NCBI RefSeq assembly: GCF_022206305.1
Contig: NZ_JAKOIW010000010.1
Location: 1 to 64,000, forward strand
DNA from: Gordonia sp. 'Campus'
GTDB taxonomy: Bacteria > Actinomycetota > Actinomycetes > Mycobacteriales > Mycobacteriaceae
Direction: 5' to 3'
Length of the DNA: 64,000 bases
This document shows, piece by piece, positions 39,146-48,577 of this stretch. The position numbers were made by a program, and so were the translations under genes. How positions within the stretch are numbered: the stretch's first letter is position 1; the number at the start of each line of letters is the position of its first letter. The notes beneath the pieces were generated by a model that was given only the letters and a program-made list of their open reading frames with translations, was not told the origin of the DNA and did no database searches.

Positions 39146-41925
39146 CAATGTGCCGCGTCGTCCCAGGACCGACCGAATCCGACCGACACCTCCAGTGGCA
39201 CCGACAACGTGATGGCGCTGCCCATCTCCTCGCGCACGACCGCCTCGACCGCGTCGCGCTCGCCCTTGGCGACTTCGATGACCAATTCGTCGTGCACCTG
39301 CAGCAGCGTCCGCGACAGCAGCTTCTCGGCAGCGAGACGCTTGTGCACGTTGATCATCGCGACCTTGATGATGTCGGCCGCAGTCCCCTGGATCGGCGCG
39401 TTCAACGCCATCCGCTCGGCGGATTGTCGACGCTGCCAGTTGTCACTGTTCAGATCGGGCAGGTATCGACGACGACCGAAAAGCGTTGCGGTGTACTCGT
39501 TACGGCGGGCTTCGGCGACGACATCGTGCAGGTAGTCCCGGACTCCGCCGAACCGGGCGAAGTACGCCTCCATCTGTTCCTTGGCCTCGTCGCGACTGAT
39601 CTTGAGCTGCGCCGCCAACCCGAAAGCGCTGAGGCCGTAGGCGAGTCCGTACGACATGGCCTTCACCCGGTGACGCATCTCGGTGGTCACCTCGTCGATC
39701 GGCACCCCGAACGCCCGTGATCCGACGAAGTTGTGGAGGTCCTCACCGGTGTTGAAGGCCTCGATGAGGCCGGCGTCCTCGGACAGGTGGGCCATGATCC
39801 GCATCTCGATCTGGCTGTAGTCGGCGGTCATCAGGCATTCATAGGGTGCCCCGGACTCGGTGTCGGAGCCGACGACGAAGCCTCGGCGGATCTCCCGACC
39901 CGCCTCGGTGCGCACCGGGATGTTCTGCAGGTTCGGCTCGGTCGACGACAGGCGACCGGTCGCGGCGATCGTCTGGTTGAACGTCGTGTGGATGCGACCG
40001 TCGTCGGCCACAGATTTCAGCAGGCCGTCGACGGTCACCTTCAGTCGCGTGGCGTCGCGATGCTCAAGCAGGTGCGCCAGGAACGGGTGTTCGGTCTTCT
40101 CGTACAGCGACTGCAGCGCATCGGCGTCGGTGGTGTATCCGGTCTTGGTTTTCTTGGTCTTCGGCATGTCCAGCTTGTCGAAGAGCACCGTCTGAAGCTG
40201 TTTGGGCGAACCGAGATTGATCTGCTCGCCGATCACCTCGTAGGACGCCTCGGCCGCGGCCCGGATGCGGTCGGCGAACATGCTCTCGAGGGCGCCGAAA
40301 TGATCGACGTCGACCGCGATGCCGGCAGCCTCGGCATCGGCGAGGACGAACGACAGCGGCAGCTCCATCTCGGTCAGGAGGGGTTTGGAGTCGATGCGGT
40401 CGAGTTCGGTGTCGAGCGTGTCGGCGAGCTCCTGGACCGCGCGCGCCTCGAGCATGTGCTGTTCGGCCACATGACCGTCGGTGTCGTCGTCGAGCAGCGA
40501 CATCTGTCCGTTGCCGGGCCCGTCGTCGGCCCGCAACTCGCGCCGCAGGTAGCGCAGCGCGAGATCGTCGAGGTTGAACGACCGCTGTCCCGGCCGGACC
40601 AGGTAGGCGGCCAGCGAGGTGTCGCTGGTGACGCCGTCGAGCTTCCACCCTCGGGAGCGCAACGCGTGAACGGCCCACTTGGCCTCGTGCACCGCCTTCA
40701 GTGCTGACGCGTCACTGAACCATTCGGCAAGCGCCGCTTCGTCTTCCGGGCTCATCGCGGTGACGTCGACGTAGGCCGAGGAACCGTCGGCGGCCGCGAT
40801 CGCAATTCCGCTCGGGTCGGAACCGACGACGACGTGCGGCGCGGTGACGGCGAGTCCGGTACGTCCGGTGCGGGCGTGTTCGGTCAGCCAGCCCGCCACC
40901 TCGCCGGCACCGAGGACCGCGCCGTCGAGGTCGAAACCTGCTTCGGCCTCGGGCTCGACGGAGCTGAGCGTCGAGAACAGCCGGTCGCGCAGGACGCGGA
41001 ATTCGAGGTCGTCGAAGAGCTGATGGATTCGGTCGCGGTCCCAGCCGACCATGGCGAGATCGTCCGGGGACGCCGGTAGCTGCATGTCCCGGACCAGCTC
41101 GGTGAGCTGACGGTTGGTCTGCACCGAGGCGAGGTGCGCGCGCAGCGCGTCGCCCACCTTGCCCTTGACCTCGTCGACGTGGTCGACGAGCGCTGCCAGC
41201 GAGCCGTACTCACGGATCCACTTCGACGCGGTCTTCTCCCCGACCCCGGGGATGCCCGGCAGGTTGTCGCTCGGGTCGCCCCGGAGTGCCGCGTAGTCGG
41301 GGTACTGCGCCGGGGTCAGTCCGTACTTCTTCTCCACTTCCTCGGGGGTGAAGCGGGTCAGGTCCGAGACGCCCTTGCGCGGATAGAGCACGGTGGTCGA
41401 TGCGTCGACGAGCTGCAGGGAATCGCGGTCACCGGTGACGATGAGAACCTTGTAACCGTCTTCCCGCGCCCTCGTCGCGAGGGTGGCGATGATGTCGTCG
41501 GCCTCGTAGCCCTCGATGGCCATCACGGTGACCCCGAGGGCATCGAGAACCTCCTTGGTGAGGTCGACCTGCCCGTTGAACTCGTCGGGCGACTTGGACC
41601 GTTGCGCCTTGTACTCCGGATACATCTCCGAGCGGAACGTCTTGCGCGAGACGTCGAAGGCGGCCGCGATGTGGGTCGGTTCCTCGTCGCGCAACAGATT
41701 GATGAGCATCGACGTGAAGCCGTAGACGGCGTTGGTGGTCTGACCGGAATGCGTCTTGAAGTTCTCCGCGGGCAGGGCGAAGAACGCACGGTAGGCCAGG
41801 GAGTGCCCGTCGAGCAGCATCAACACCGGCTGCTTGGTCTTGCCCTTGCCGCCGGCCGCCGACTTGCCTGCTGTTGCGGTCGCCGTGGCGGGGGTCGTTG
41901 CCGGGGAACTCTGCGCTGGACTCAC
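39145..41925 (-). CDS. polA: DNA polymerase I
   Basis: Repair and Okazaki-fragment polymerase of 926 residues. The 5'-3' exonuclease domain occupies about 30-330 (LLDGHSLAYRAFFALP, EGYEADDIIATLA, VTGDRDSLQLVD). The middle 3'-5' exonuclease-like domain lacks the usual DxE (GLAVTAPH where the motif would be), so proofreading is probably absent, as known for mycobacterial PolA. The polymerase domain shows DYSQIEMRIMAHLS (motif A), the O-helix region RHRVKAMSYGLAYG, and QVHDELVIEV (motif C). A Thr/Ala-rich N-terminal extension of about 30 residues precedes the exonuclease. Start is GTG at 41925. Confidence 0.97.
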   Translation of the reverse strand: MSPAQSSPATTPATATATAGKSAAGGKGKTKQPVLMLLDGHSLAYRAFFALPAENFKTHSGQTTNAVYGFTSMLINLLRDEEPTHIAAAFDVSRKTFRSEMYPEYKAQRSKSPDEFNGQVDLTKEVLDALGVTVMAIEGYEADDIIATLATRAREDGYKVLIVTGDRDSLQLVDASTTVLYPRKGVSDLTRFTPEEVEKKYGLTPAQYPDYAALRGDPSDNLPGIPGVGEKTASKWIREYGSLAALVDHVDEVKGKVGDALRAHLASVQTNRQLTELVRDMQLPASPDDLAMVGWDRDRIHQLFDDLEFRVLRDRLFSTLSSVEPEAEAGFDLDGAVLGAGEVAGWLTEHARTGRTGLAVTAPHVVVGSDPSGIAIAAADGSSAYVDVTAMSPEDEAALAEWFSDASALKAVHEAKWAVHALRSRGWKLDGVTSDTSLAAYLVRPGQRSFNLDDLALRYLRRELRADDGPGNGQMSLLDDDTDGHVAEQHMLEARAVQELADTLDTELDRIDSKPLLTEMELPLSFVLADAEAAGIAVDVDHFGALESMFADRIRAAAEASYEVIGEQINLGSPKQLQTVLFDKLDMPKTKKTKTGYTTDADALQSLYEKTEHPFLAHLLEHRDATRLKVTVDGLLKSVADDGRIHTTFNQTIAATGRLSSTEPNLQNIPVRTEAGREIRRGFVVGSDTESGAPYECLMTADYSQIEMRIMAHLSEDAGLIEAFNTGEDLHNFVGSRAFGVPIDEVTTEMRHRVKAMSYGLAYGLSAFGLAAQLKISRDEAKEQMEAYFARFGGVRDYLHDVVAEARRNEYTATLFGRRRYLPDLNSDNWQRRQSAERMALNAPIQGTAADIIKVAMINVHKRLAAEKLLSRTLLQVHDELVIEVAKGERDAVEAVVREEMGSAITLSVPLEVSVGFGRSWDDAAH

Positions 41926-41956
41926 GTCGCAGAGTCTAGTGATCGGTCCCGACAGC

Positions 41957-42526
41957 TCACATCGGCCTGTACATGGTCCACACCTTCGGACCGTCGAGCG
42001 GCAACTGGAATTCCTCGGTCACCGCGAAGCCGAAGCGCTCGTAGAGCGGCACATTGCGAACGTTGGAACACTCCAGATACGCGGGGCCGTCGATCTGGTC
42101 GAGCCGGTGGCGCAGGAGGGTGGTGCCGACACCCACGCCGTGAACGGGGGCACCGATCTGGCCGAGATACCAGTGCGGTTCCTTGGGCCTGCGTTTGCCG
42201 AACTCCTCCTCGAGTTTGGCGCCGCGACTCATCCGGGAGCCCATGGCGCGGAAGAACCCCCACATGGACGCGATCTGCGCTGTCGTCGACACCTTGTGCC
42301 CGGGCGGGTCCCAGGCGGCGGCGCCCACCGGTTGTCCGTCGCGCATCGCGAGGTCGAGTGTCGCCTTCGGGCCGTGACTGTAGGTCAGCAGCGTGCGGAA
42401 CATGACGCGATGCCGCGAGGTGTCGGGTTGCATCCACACCGTCACGGGGTCGTCGGCGAAGGCCTGCGCGAGCAGTCCACTGGCGAGTTCGACATCGGTG
42501 GTGGTTTCGACGGTGACCGGGACCAT
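41957..42526 (-). CDS. GNAT family N-acetyltransferase
   Basis: A 189-residue acyl-CoA-dependent acetyltransferase. The acetyl-CoA-binding region is HGVGVGTTLLRHRL near residue 125, followed by YLECSNVRNVPLYERFGF, a classic GNAT C-terminal motif. The acceptor could be a small molecule or protein and is unknown. ATG at 42526 is the natural start; the open frame to 43444 covers the opposite livH gene and is not used. It is divergent from the livHMGF operon and follows the same strand as polA, 31 bases upstream of it. Confidence 0.88.
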   Translation of the reverse strand: MVPVTVETTTDVELASGLLAQAFADDPVTVWMQPDTSRHRVMFRTLLTYSHGPKATLDLAMRDGQPVGAAAWDPPGHKVSTTAQIASMWGFFRAMGSRMSRGAKLEEEFGKRRPKEPHWYLGQIGAPVHGVGVGTTLLRHRLDQIDGPAYLECSNVRNVPLYERFGFAVTEEFQLPLDGPKVWTMYRPM

Positions 42527-42665
42527 CGGTCCAGCGTACGACCCGGATGAGCTCCCCGACGCCACATTGCGCCGATCGTCGCGGCCGCGGCGCGCGCCAG
42601 AAGTTACTTCCGGGAAACGTCGTTGTCGCCACGTGGTGACGACGCTGCCGCTAATGTCCCGCAGG

Positions 42666-44042
42666 ATGACATCGCAACGCGCCGGCACCTGTACACAGAC
42701 GCCGCCCCGATGCGCTCTCGATGACCGCTCCGAGATCGAGAGCCATCCGCCTGTTCCCGGTTTCCCCAAGCGGCCCACCGCGATCGCGATGTTGCTGCTC
42801 GTCGCCGCCTCGATCCTCTTCGGAGTCCTCGGCACCGGTGCCGCCACCGCCGCCCCCGGCGATTCGGTACGCGTCTTCGGAGTGCTGCGAAACGGCCCGG
42901 ACAAGGTCGAGGGCGTCGAACTCGAGGCGAAGAACGCGTCGGGCGCCGTGGTCGGTACGGCGACGTCCTCGGCCACGGGCGCCTGGTCGATCAACGTGCC
43001 CCCGGGCCAGTACACGATCGTCGTCGACACCGAGTCGCTGCCCGACGGCGTGGAGGTCCAGAAGGCCGAACTGCCTGTCGACGTCAGCGGCGGGACCGCA
43101 CGCCCGGTCATCTTCTCCTTCGGCGACGTGCGCACCGGTACCGAGGTGTCGGCGGCATCGGAACTGACCCGTCTGGCGATCGACGGGATCCGGTTCGGGT
43201 TGATCATCGCGATCACCGGGGTGGGACTCAGCCTGATCTTCGGCACGACCGGCCTGACGAACTTCGCGCACGGCGAGCTGGTGACCCTGGGTGCGGTCAT
43301 CGCCTGGGTCATCAACGTGAAACTCGGCGTGCAGCTCATCCCGGCGACGGTCCTCGCGGTGATCGTCGGCGTCGGCATCGGCATCCTCAACGAACTCGGC
43401 CTCTGGAGACCGTTGCGACGACGACGAACGGGGCTGATCGCCATGCTCGTCGTGTCGATCGGCCTGTCCCTGGTGCTGCGCTACCTGATCCTGATCTTCT
43501 TCTCCGACCGGTCCGAGCCGTTCGACGACTATCAGGCGCAGACGCAGATCGGTTCGGGTCCGTTCGCGATCACCCCGGTCAACCTGGCGTGCATCGTCAT
43601 CAGCATCGTGGTGCTCCTCGGAGTCGCACTGTTGTTGCAGCGCACCAGGATCGGCAAGGCGATGCGCGCGGTCGCCGACAACAAGGACCTCGCCGAGTCG
43701 TCCGGTATCGATGTCGACCGGGTCATCCTCTTCGTGTGGGCCCTGGCCGGCGGCCTGGCAACGCTCGGCGGGGTGATGTTCGCGCTGTCCGAGTTGGGTG
43801 GTCGCGTGCAGTGGGAGATGGGGTTCAAGCTCCTGCTGCTGATGTTCGCCGGCATCACCCTCGGCGGACTCGGCACGGCCTACGGCGCACTGCTCGGATG
43901 TGTGATCGTCGGTCTGCTGGTCCAGTTGTCGACCTACTTCCTCAGTCCCGACCTGAAGTACATCGGCGGCCTGTTGATCCTGATCATCATCCTGACCATC
44001 CGGCCCCAGGGCATTCTCGGATCTCGAGCGAGGATCGGCTGA
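42666..44042 (+). CDS. livH: Branched-chain amino-acid/amide ABC permease LivH with N-terminal extracytoplasmic domain
   Basis: Membrane subunit of a HAAT-type importer, fused to an unusual N-terminal part. After a signal-like hydrophobic stretch (MLLLVAASILFGVLG) comes a beta-rich domain of about 100 residues of the carboxypeptidase-regulatory/SpaA type (VEGVELEAKNASGAVVGTATS, GQYTIVVDTESLPDG). Then come the permease helices with GLSLIFGTTGLTNFAHGEL, characteristic of LivH, and the conserved RTRIGKAMRAVADN loop. The start is uncertain: ATG 42666 keeps the basic residues before the signal, with ATG 42654 and 42789 as alternatives; none has a good ribosome site. It heads livHMGF; livM follows after 3 bases. 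Confidence 0.88.
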   Translation: MTSQRAGTCTQTPPRCALDDRSEIESHPPVPGFPKRPTAIAMLLLVAASILFGVLGTGAATAAPGDSVRVFGVLRNGPDKVEGVELEAKNASGAVVGTATSSATGAWSINVPPGQYTIVVDTESLPDGVEVQKAELPVDVSGGTARPVIFSFGDVRTGTEVSAASELTRLAIDGIRFGLIIAITGVGLSLIFGTTGLTNFAHGELVTLGAVIAWVINVKLGVQLIPATVLAVIVGVGIGILNELGLWRPLRRRRTGLIAMLVVSIGLSLVLRYLILIFFSDRSEPFDDYQAQTQIGSGPFAITPVNLACIVISIVVLLGVALLLQRTRIGKAMRAVADNKDLAESSGIDVDRVILFVWALAGGLATLGGVMFALSELGGRVQWEMGFKLLLLMFAGITLGGLGTAYGALLGCVIVGLLVQLSTYFLSPDLKYIGGLLILIIILTIRPQGILGSRARIG

Positions 44043-44045
44043 CCC

Positions 44046-45035
44046 ATGGACATCGTCTCAGCGCTCCAGATAGCGATCGCACAGCTGATCGGCCCGTCGG
44101 CGATCTTCTACGCCCTGCTGGCCATCGGTCTCAACCTGCACTTCGGCTACGCCGGACTGCTCAACTTCGGCCAGATCGCGTTCGCCCTGCTCGGCGGATA
44201 CGGCGTGGGCATCATGGCGGTCAACTACGACCAGCCGCTGTGGCTGGGCGGCATCATCGGCATCGCTGCGGCCGGGATGCTCGCGGTGGTCTTGGGCATC
44301 CCGACCCTGCGTCTACGGGCCGACTATCTCGCGATCGTCACGATCGCCGCGTCGGAGATCCTGCGGTTGGTGTTCCGCTCCACGTCGTCGGACGATTTCA
44401 CCCATTCCACCAACGGCATCTACGGGTACGCGGGCAGCTTCTTCTCGATCAGCCCGTTCGACAACGGCAAGCAGTACTCGTTCTTCGGGGTCAAGTTCCT
44501 CGGCGGCGACCTCTGGTCGATGGTGGTGGGCTGGATCATCGTGGGTCTGCTGTGTCTCATGGTCTATCTCCTCGTCCGCAGCCCGTGGGGCCGGGTGCTC
44601 AAGGCGGTCCGCGAGGACGAGGACGCCGCACGTTCGCTGGGCAAGAACGCCTACTTCTACAAGATGCAGGCCCTCGTGCTCGGCGGTTGCATCGGCGGAC
44701 TCGCCGGCGTCTTCAATGCTCTTGCGACCCAGTCGATCAACCCCGACTTCTACTCGACGGCGCAGACGTTCTTCGCCTACGGCGCTCTCATCCTCGGTGG
44801 CGCGGCCACCGTGTTCGGTCCGGTGCTGGGCGCGATGCTGTTCTGGTTCCTGCTCGCCGTGCCCGACGCCCTCCTGCGCCAGGCCACCTCGGGCGACGAC
44901 CCGCTCCTGCACATGTCCGCGCAGCAGGTCGGCGCATTCCGGTATGTGCTCCTCGGCCTCGCGATCATCCTGATGATGGTGTTCAGACCGCAGGGACTGC
45001 TGGGCAACAAACGGGAGGTGCAGCTCGATGCCTGA
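44046..45035 (+). CDS. livM: Branched-chain amino-acid/amide ABC permease LivM
   Basis: The second membrane subunit, 329 residues with about eight to ten helices. YALLAIGLNLHFGYAGLLNFGQIAF near residue 20-45 is the LivM signature, and RSPWGRVLKAVREDEDAARSLG is the cytoplasmic loop that contacts the ATPases. It pairs with LivH to form the translocation channel. ATG at 44046 follows livH by 3 bases, and its 3' end overlaps the livG start by 8 bases. Confidence 0.94.
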   Translation: MDIVSALQIAIAQLIGPSAIFYALLAIGLNLHFGYAGLLNFGQIAFALLGGYGVGIMAVNYDQPLWLGGIIGIAAAGMLAVVLGIPTLRLRADYLAIVTIAASEILRLVFRSTSSDDFTHSTNGIYGYAGSFFSISPFDNGKQYSFFGVKFLGGDLWSMVVGWIIVGLLCLMVYLLVRSPWGRVLKAVREDEDAARSLGKNAYFYKMQALVLGGCIGGLAGVFNALATQSINPDFYSTAQTFFAYGALILGGAATVFGPVLGAMLFWFLLAVPDALLRQATSGDDPLLHMSAQQVGAFRYVLLGLAIILMMVFRPQGLLGNKREVQLDA

Positions 45036-46134
45036 TCACGCGACACCGCCCACCGGCCGCCACTCCGCCGCCGAGCCCACACCTGACGCCCCGTCCCCTG
45101 CCCCGGCGATCCGGGCCACACGCCGCGACCTCACCGCACTGTCGGCACCGGAACGAGCGCGACTGTTCGCCGATGTCCCGGCAGACCCGGGCTCTGCCAA
45201 ACCGGACCCGATCATCGTGGTGGACAGCATCTCCCGCACATTCGGCGGCATCAAGGCGGTGCAGGTCGACCATCTGGAGGTCCAGCGGGGTGCCATCACC
45301 GGACTCATCGGACCCAACGGCGCAGGCAAGACCACGTTCTTCAACCTGATCACCGGTTTCGACAAACCCGACTCCGGCACATGGTCACTCAACGGTGCCT
45401 CCCTCGGCCGGATGGTCCCCCACCAGGTGGCCCGTCGCGGCATGGTGCGGACATTCCAGCTCACCAAGGCCCTCGCCAAGCTCACCGTCCTCGACAACGT
45501 CAAGCTCGGCGCGACCGGTCAGCGCGGCGAGCACTTCCTGGCCGCGCTGGCGCCCTGGACGTGGCGCAAGCAGGAGGCCGAGATCACCGAGCGCGCACAC
45601 GAATTGTTGCGGCGCTTCAAACTCGACGCCAAAGCCGACGACTTCGCCGGGTCATTGTCGGGTGGCCAACGCAAGTTGTTGGAGATGGCGCGCGCCCTCA
45701 TGACCGACCCGGAGATCGTCATGCTCGACGAGCCGATGGCCGGCGTGAACCCGGCGCTCACCCAGAGCCTCCTCGAGCACATCAAGTCGCTGCGCGACGA
45801 GGGCGTCACGGTCGTCTTCGTCGAGCACGACATGGACGTCATCCGCGACATCAGTGACTGGGTGGTGGTCATGGCCCAGGGACAGATCATCGCCGAGTCG
45901 CTGCCGGATCGATTGGGCGACAACGATGCCGTCGTCGACGCCTATCTCGGTGGGCACCACGATCAGCCACTCGAGTTCGATGACCGGGGCCGCCCGGTCG
46001 GCGCCACCGCGGTGCTCGCGGAGAAGGTCGAGGCTGCGATCGAGGCGACGCTCGAAGAGGGCGGAGACCTGTCCGAGGTCACCGAACTCCCGGACACGCG
46101 AAGAGCCACGGACGAGAAGGACGGCACACGATGA
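45028..46134 (+). CDS. livG: Branched-chain amino-acid/amide ABC transporter ATPase LivG
   Basis: First ATPase of the importer. Walker A GPNGAGKTTFF near residue 96, signature LSGGQRKLLEMARAL near 209, Walker B IVMLDEPMAGVNP near 231, and VFVEHDMDVIRDISD near 268 are all intact. The protein has a 60-residue Pro/Ala-rich N-terminal extension and an acidic C-terminal tail of about 60 residues, making it 368 residues where about 250-290 is usual. Start ATG 45028 has GGGAGG nine bases upstream. It shares an ATGA overlap with livF. Confidence 0.95.
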   Translation: MPDHATPPTGRHSAAEPTPDAPSPAPAIRATRRDLTALSAPERARLFADVPADPGSAKPDPIIVVDSISRTFGGIKAVQVDHLEVQRGAITGLIGPNGAGKTTFFNLITGFDKPDSGTWSLNGASLGRMVPHQVARRGMVRTFQLTKALAKLTVLDNVKLGATGQRGEHFLAALAPWTWRKQEAEITERAHELLRRFKLDAKADDFAGSLSGGQRKLLEMARALMTDPEIVMLDEPMAGVNPALTQSLLEHIKSLRDEGVTVVFVEHDMDVIRDISDWVVVMAQGQIIAESLPDRLGDNDAVVDAYLGGHHDQPLEFDDRGRPVGATAVLAEKVEAAIEATLEEGGDLSEVTELPDTRRATDEKDGTR

Positions 46135-46940
46135 CCACCGAACCCGGAGGGCAGCTGACGCCGGCACAGCTCGCGGCAACCCCGGAGGAGCACCGCAAGC
46201 TCGCCGGCAACGCCCTGATGAGGGCCGACGACATCACCGCCGGCTACCTCCCCGGGATCAACATCCTCGAAGAGTGCAACTTCTACCTCGACGACGGTGA
46301 GATCGTCGGCATCATCGGCCCCAACGGAGCGGGCAAGTCGACACTGCTCAAGACCCTGTTCGGACTGATTCCCGTTCGCAAGGGCACCGTGACACTGCGC
46401 GGCGACGACATCACCTCGGCGAAGGCACACGTCCTGGTCGACAAGGGGGTCGGTTATGTGCCGCAGACCCAGAATGTGTTCCCCGCGTTGACGATCGAGG
46501 AAAATCTCGAGATGGGCGTCTATCTACGCCCGAAGACCTTCGCCAAGCGGTTCGAGTTCGTCTCCGAACTGTTCCCACTCCTGTCCGAGCGCCGAAAGGT
46601 CAAGGCGGGCGCGCTGTCCGGCGGCGAGCGGCAGATGGTCGCGATGGGACGCGCACTGATGATGGAGCCGGCTGTACTCCTGCTCGACGAACCGTCGGCG
46701 GGCCTGTCCCCCATGTTCCAGGACGAGGTGTTCATCCGCTGCAAGGCCATCAACGCAACCGGTGTCTCGATCATCATGGTCGAGCAGAACGCTCGGCGGT
46801 GTCTGCAGATCTGCGACCGGGGTTACGTCCTGGACCAGGGGCGCAACGCCTACACCGACACCGGACGCAACCTCGCCAACGATCCGAAGATCATCGAGCT
46901 CTACCTCGGCACCTTGGCGGGCAGCTCCGAGAAGAAGTGA
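46131..46940 (+). CDS. livF: Branched-chain amino-acid/amide ABC transporter ATPase LivF
   Basis: Second ATPase, 269 residues. IGPNGAGKSTLLKTL (Walker A, near 61), GYVPQTQNVFPALTIEENLEMG (Q-loop region), LSGGERQMVAMGRAL (signature, near 160) and LLLDEPSAGLSP (Walker B) are seen; VEQNARRCLQICDRGYVLDQG is the LivF-type C-terminal part. A 25-residue N-terminal extension precedes the domain. It is the last gene of the operon; a strong terminator follows and the binding-protein gene is convergent. Confidence 0.95.
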   Translation: MTTEPGGQLTPAQLAATPEEHRKLAGNALMRADDITAGYLPGINILEECNFYLDDGEIVGIIGPNGAGKSTLLKTLFGLIPVRKGTVTLRGDDITSAKAHVLVDKGVGYVPQTQNVFPALTIEENLEMGVYLRPKTFAKRFEFVSELFPLLSERRKVKAGALSGGERQMVAMGRALMMEPAVLLLDEPSAGLSPMFQDEVFIRCKAINATGVSIIMVEQNARRCLQICDRGYVLDQGRNAYTDTGRNLANDPKIIELYLGTLAGSSEKK

Positions 46941-46995
46941 TTCGCAGGCCCACTCCCGGGCCGCACGTCATTCGACGAGTTCACTGGGACAACGA

Positions 46996-47025
46996 GAGAC
47001 CCCCGGCCGAGCGGCCGGGGGTCTC
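46996..47025. terminator. Bidirectional intrinsic terminator between livF and livK
   Basis: A 13-base perfect stem (46996-47008 with 47013-47025) and 4-base loop, GC rich, followed by GTTGTG on the plus strand. It lies about 56 bases after livF and 28 bases after the livK stop on the other strand, so it can end both transcripts. Confidence 0.9.
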
Positions 47026-47052
47026 GTTGTGTCGCACTGCCCGGGTGCGGTC

Positions 47053-48417
47053 CTACTGCGCCGCGACCGACACGTACTTGCGCGTCGGGGTGAGCAGCTT
47101 GTTGCTGTCGTCGAACTCGAGGATGCCGTAGGAGCCCACGCTGGGTTCACCGGCGGCGTTGAAGGCCAGGTTGCCGGTCTTGCCGACGTAGGCGACCGTC
47201 TTGCCGCTGTTCAGTGCATCCTGGCAGGCCTGGTACGAATCGCACTTCTCCTCACCGTTGGTCACCCCGATGATGTTCGCCGCGATCGTGCGACCGTCGG
47301 TCGACTTGGCCGCGGTCGCCGCGAGTGCGCTCAGGACGGCAGCGTCGTAGCTCTCGCCGGAGTAGTTGAAGTCGATCAGTTCGCTGTCGAGTTCCTTGAG
47401 GGCCGACTGGAAATCACTGCTGGTCTGGGTGAGCGGTGTGGTTCCCTTCATCCCCTTGACCAGGCCCGGTCCGACCGCTTCACCGAGAGCGTTGCCCATG
47501 TTGCCGTCGACGCCGTAGACGAGCTTGCCGTCGCTCGGGCCGATGCCGACCTCGTGCATGCGGGTGATGATCTTCGCGGTCTCCTCGAATCCGAGGATCG
47601 CGATGCCGTCGGGATCGAAGTTCTTCACCTGGTCGACCTCGGCGTTGAACGACTGGGCGTTCGGGTCGTAGATGATCTTCTGGATCTGATCCGCGGGCAC
47701 ACCGGCTGCCTCGAGATCCCGAACGGTGTTGTCGGCCAACCCGGTTCCGTACGGGTCGTTGAGCGCGAGGATCGACACGCGTTGCACGCCGTCTTCGGCC
47801 ATCGTCTGCGAAAGTGCCTGCGCCTGCAGCACATCGGCGGGCGCAGTCCGGAAGTACTGACCCTTGTCCTGGTAGCAGGTGAACTCGTCGGAGGTGTTCG
47901 CGGGCGAGAACATGACCGCGCCCGCGTTGGCGACCTTGTCGATGACCTTCAGCGACACCGACGACGACGCCGCACCGATGATCACCTGCGTACCGGCGCT
48001 GAGCTCACGGTCCACCGTGGCGTTAGCGGTGTCTGTGGTGGTGTCCCCGGAGTCGCCGGAGATGATCTCGACCGGCTGGTCGAGGACGCCGCCTGCGGCG
48101 TTGATGTCCTTGACCGCGAGGTTCACCCCGGCCTCCATGGGGGGCCCGAGGAAGGCCAGGGAACCGGTGGCCGGGAGCAGCGTGCCGATCTTCAGCGGCG
48201 CCGTGCTGGCCGGGCCGGCGACGGGCTTCGGCGGATTACACGCCAGTTTCTGCGCGAGGCCGAGACCCGGAGGGGCGGGGGTGGACTCGACGGCGGCGCT
48301 CGACGACGCCTCCGAACCTCCGTCGGAACCCGAGTCAGAGCTGCTGCAGCCGGTGACCACCAGAGCTGCCGCCGCGGTCATGACCACTGCCCCGCTCTTC
48401 AAGAAGCGAAAGGACAT
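47053..48417 (-). CDS. livK: Branched-chain amino-acid/amide ABC transporter binding lipoprotein
   Basis: Periplasmic-binding-protein type I (Leu/Ile/Val-binding family), 454 residues. The signal peptide ends in a VTGC lipobox (cysteine near residue 24), followed by a Ser/Asp/Gly-rich linker. LKIGTLLPATGSLAFLGPPMEAG is the family start of the mature domain, and DGIAILGFEETAKIITRMHEVG a typical second-lobe segment. Ligand may be branched-chain amino acids, amides or urea; the sequence does not settle it. ATG at 48417 has AAGGAGAG five bases upstream. It is convergent with livHMGF, so the binding protein has its own promoter. Confidence 0.93.
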   Translation of the reverse strand: MSFRFLKSGAVVMTAAAALVVTGCSSSDSGSDGGSEASSSAAVESTPAPPGLGLAQKLACNPPKPVAGPASTAPLKIGTLLPATGSLAFLGPPMEAGVNLAVKDINAAGGVLDQPVEIISGDSGDTTTDTANATVDRELSAGTQVIIGAASSSVSLKVIDKVANAGAVMFSPANTSDEFTCYQDKGQYFRTAPADVLQAQALSQTMAEDGVQRVSILALNDPYGTGLADNTVRDLEAAGVPADQIQKIIYDPNAQSFNAEVDQVKNFDPDGIAILGFEETAKIITRMHEVGIGPSDGKLVYGVDGNMGNALGEAVGPGLVKGMKGTTPLTQTSSDFQSALKELDSELIDFNYSGESYDAAVLSALAATAAKSTDGRTIAANIIGVTNGEEKCDSYQACQDALNSGKTVAYVGKTGNLAFNAAGEPSVGSYGILEFDDSNKLLTPTRKYVSVAAQ

Positions 48418-48577
48418 CAATGCTCTCCTTGCGATTGGCGTTGTCACGAAGGCGGCACCCCGAGATACCGATGACCGCGCCTCGCTGGAGAAAAGCTAGC
48501 GCGATCTTGTTGCCGCTGCGTAAAGACAGCGAAACTGACCTACGCGCAGCACCATTTGTGGACTGAAATCGCCGGGA

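Noticed and set aside
41957..43444. A 495-codon frame including the GNAT gene
   Set aside because: The upstream part is antisense to livH and is not GNAT-like; the enzyme is complete from ATG 42526.
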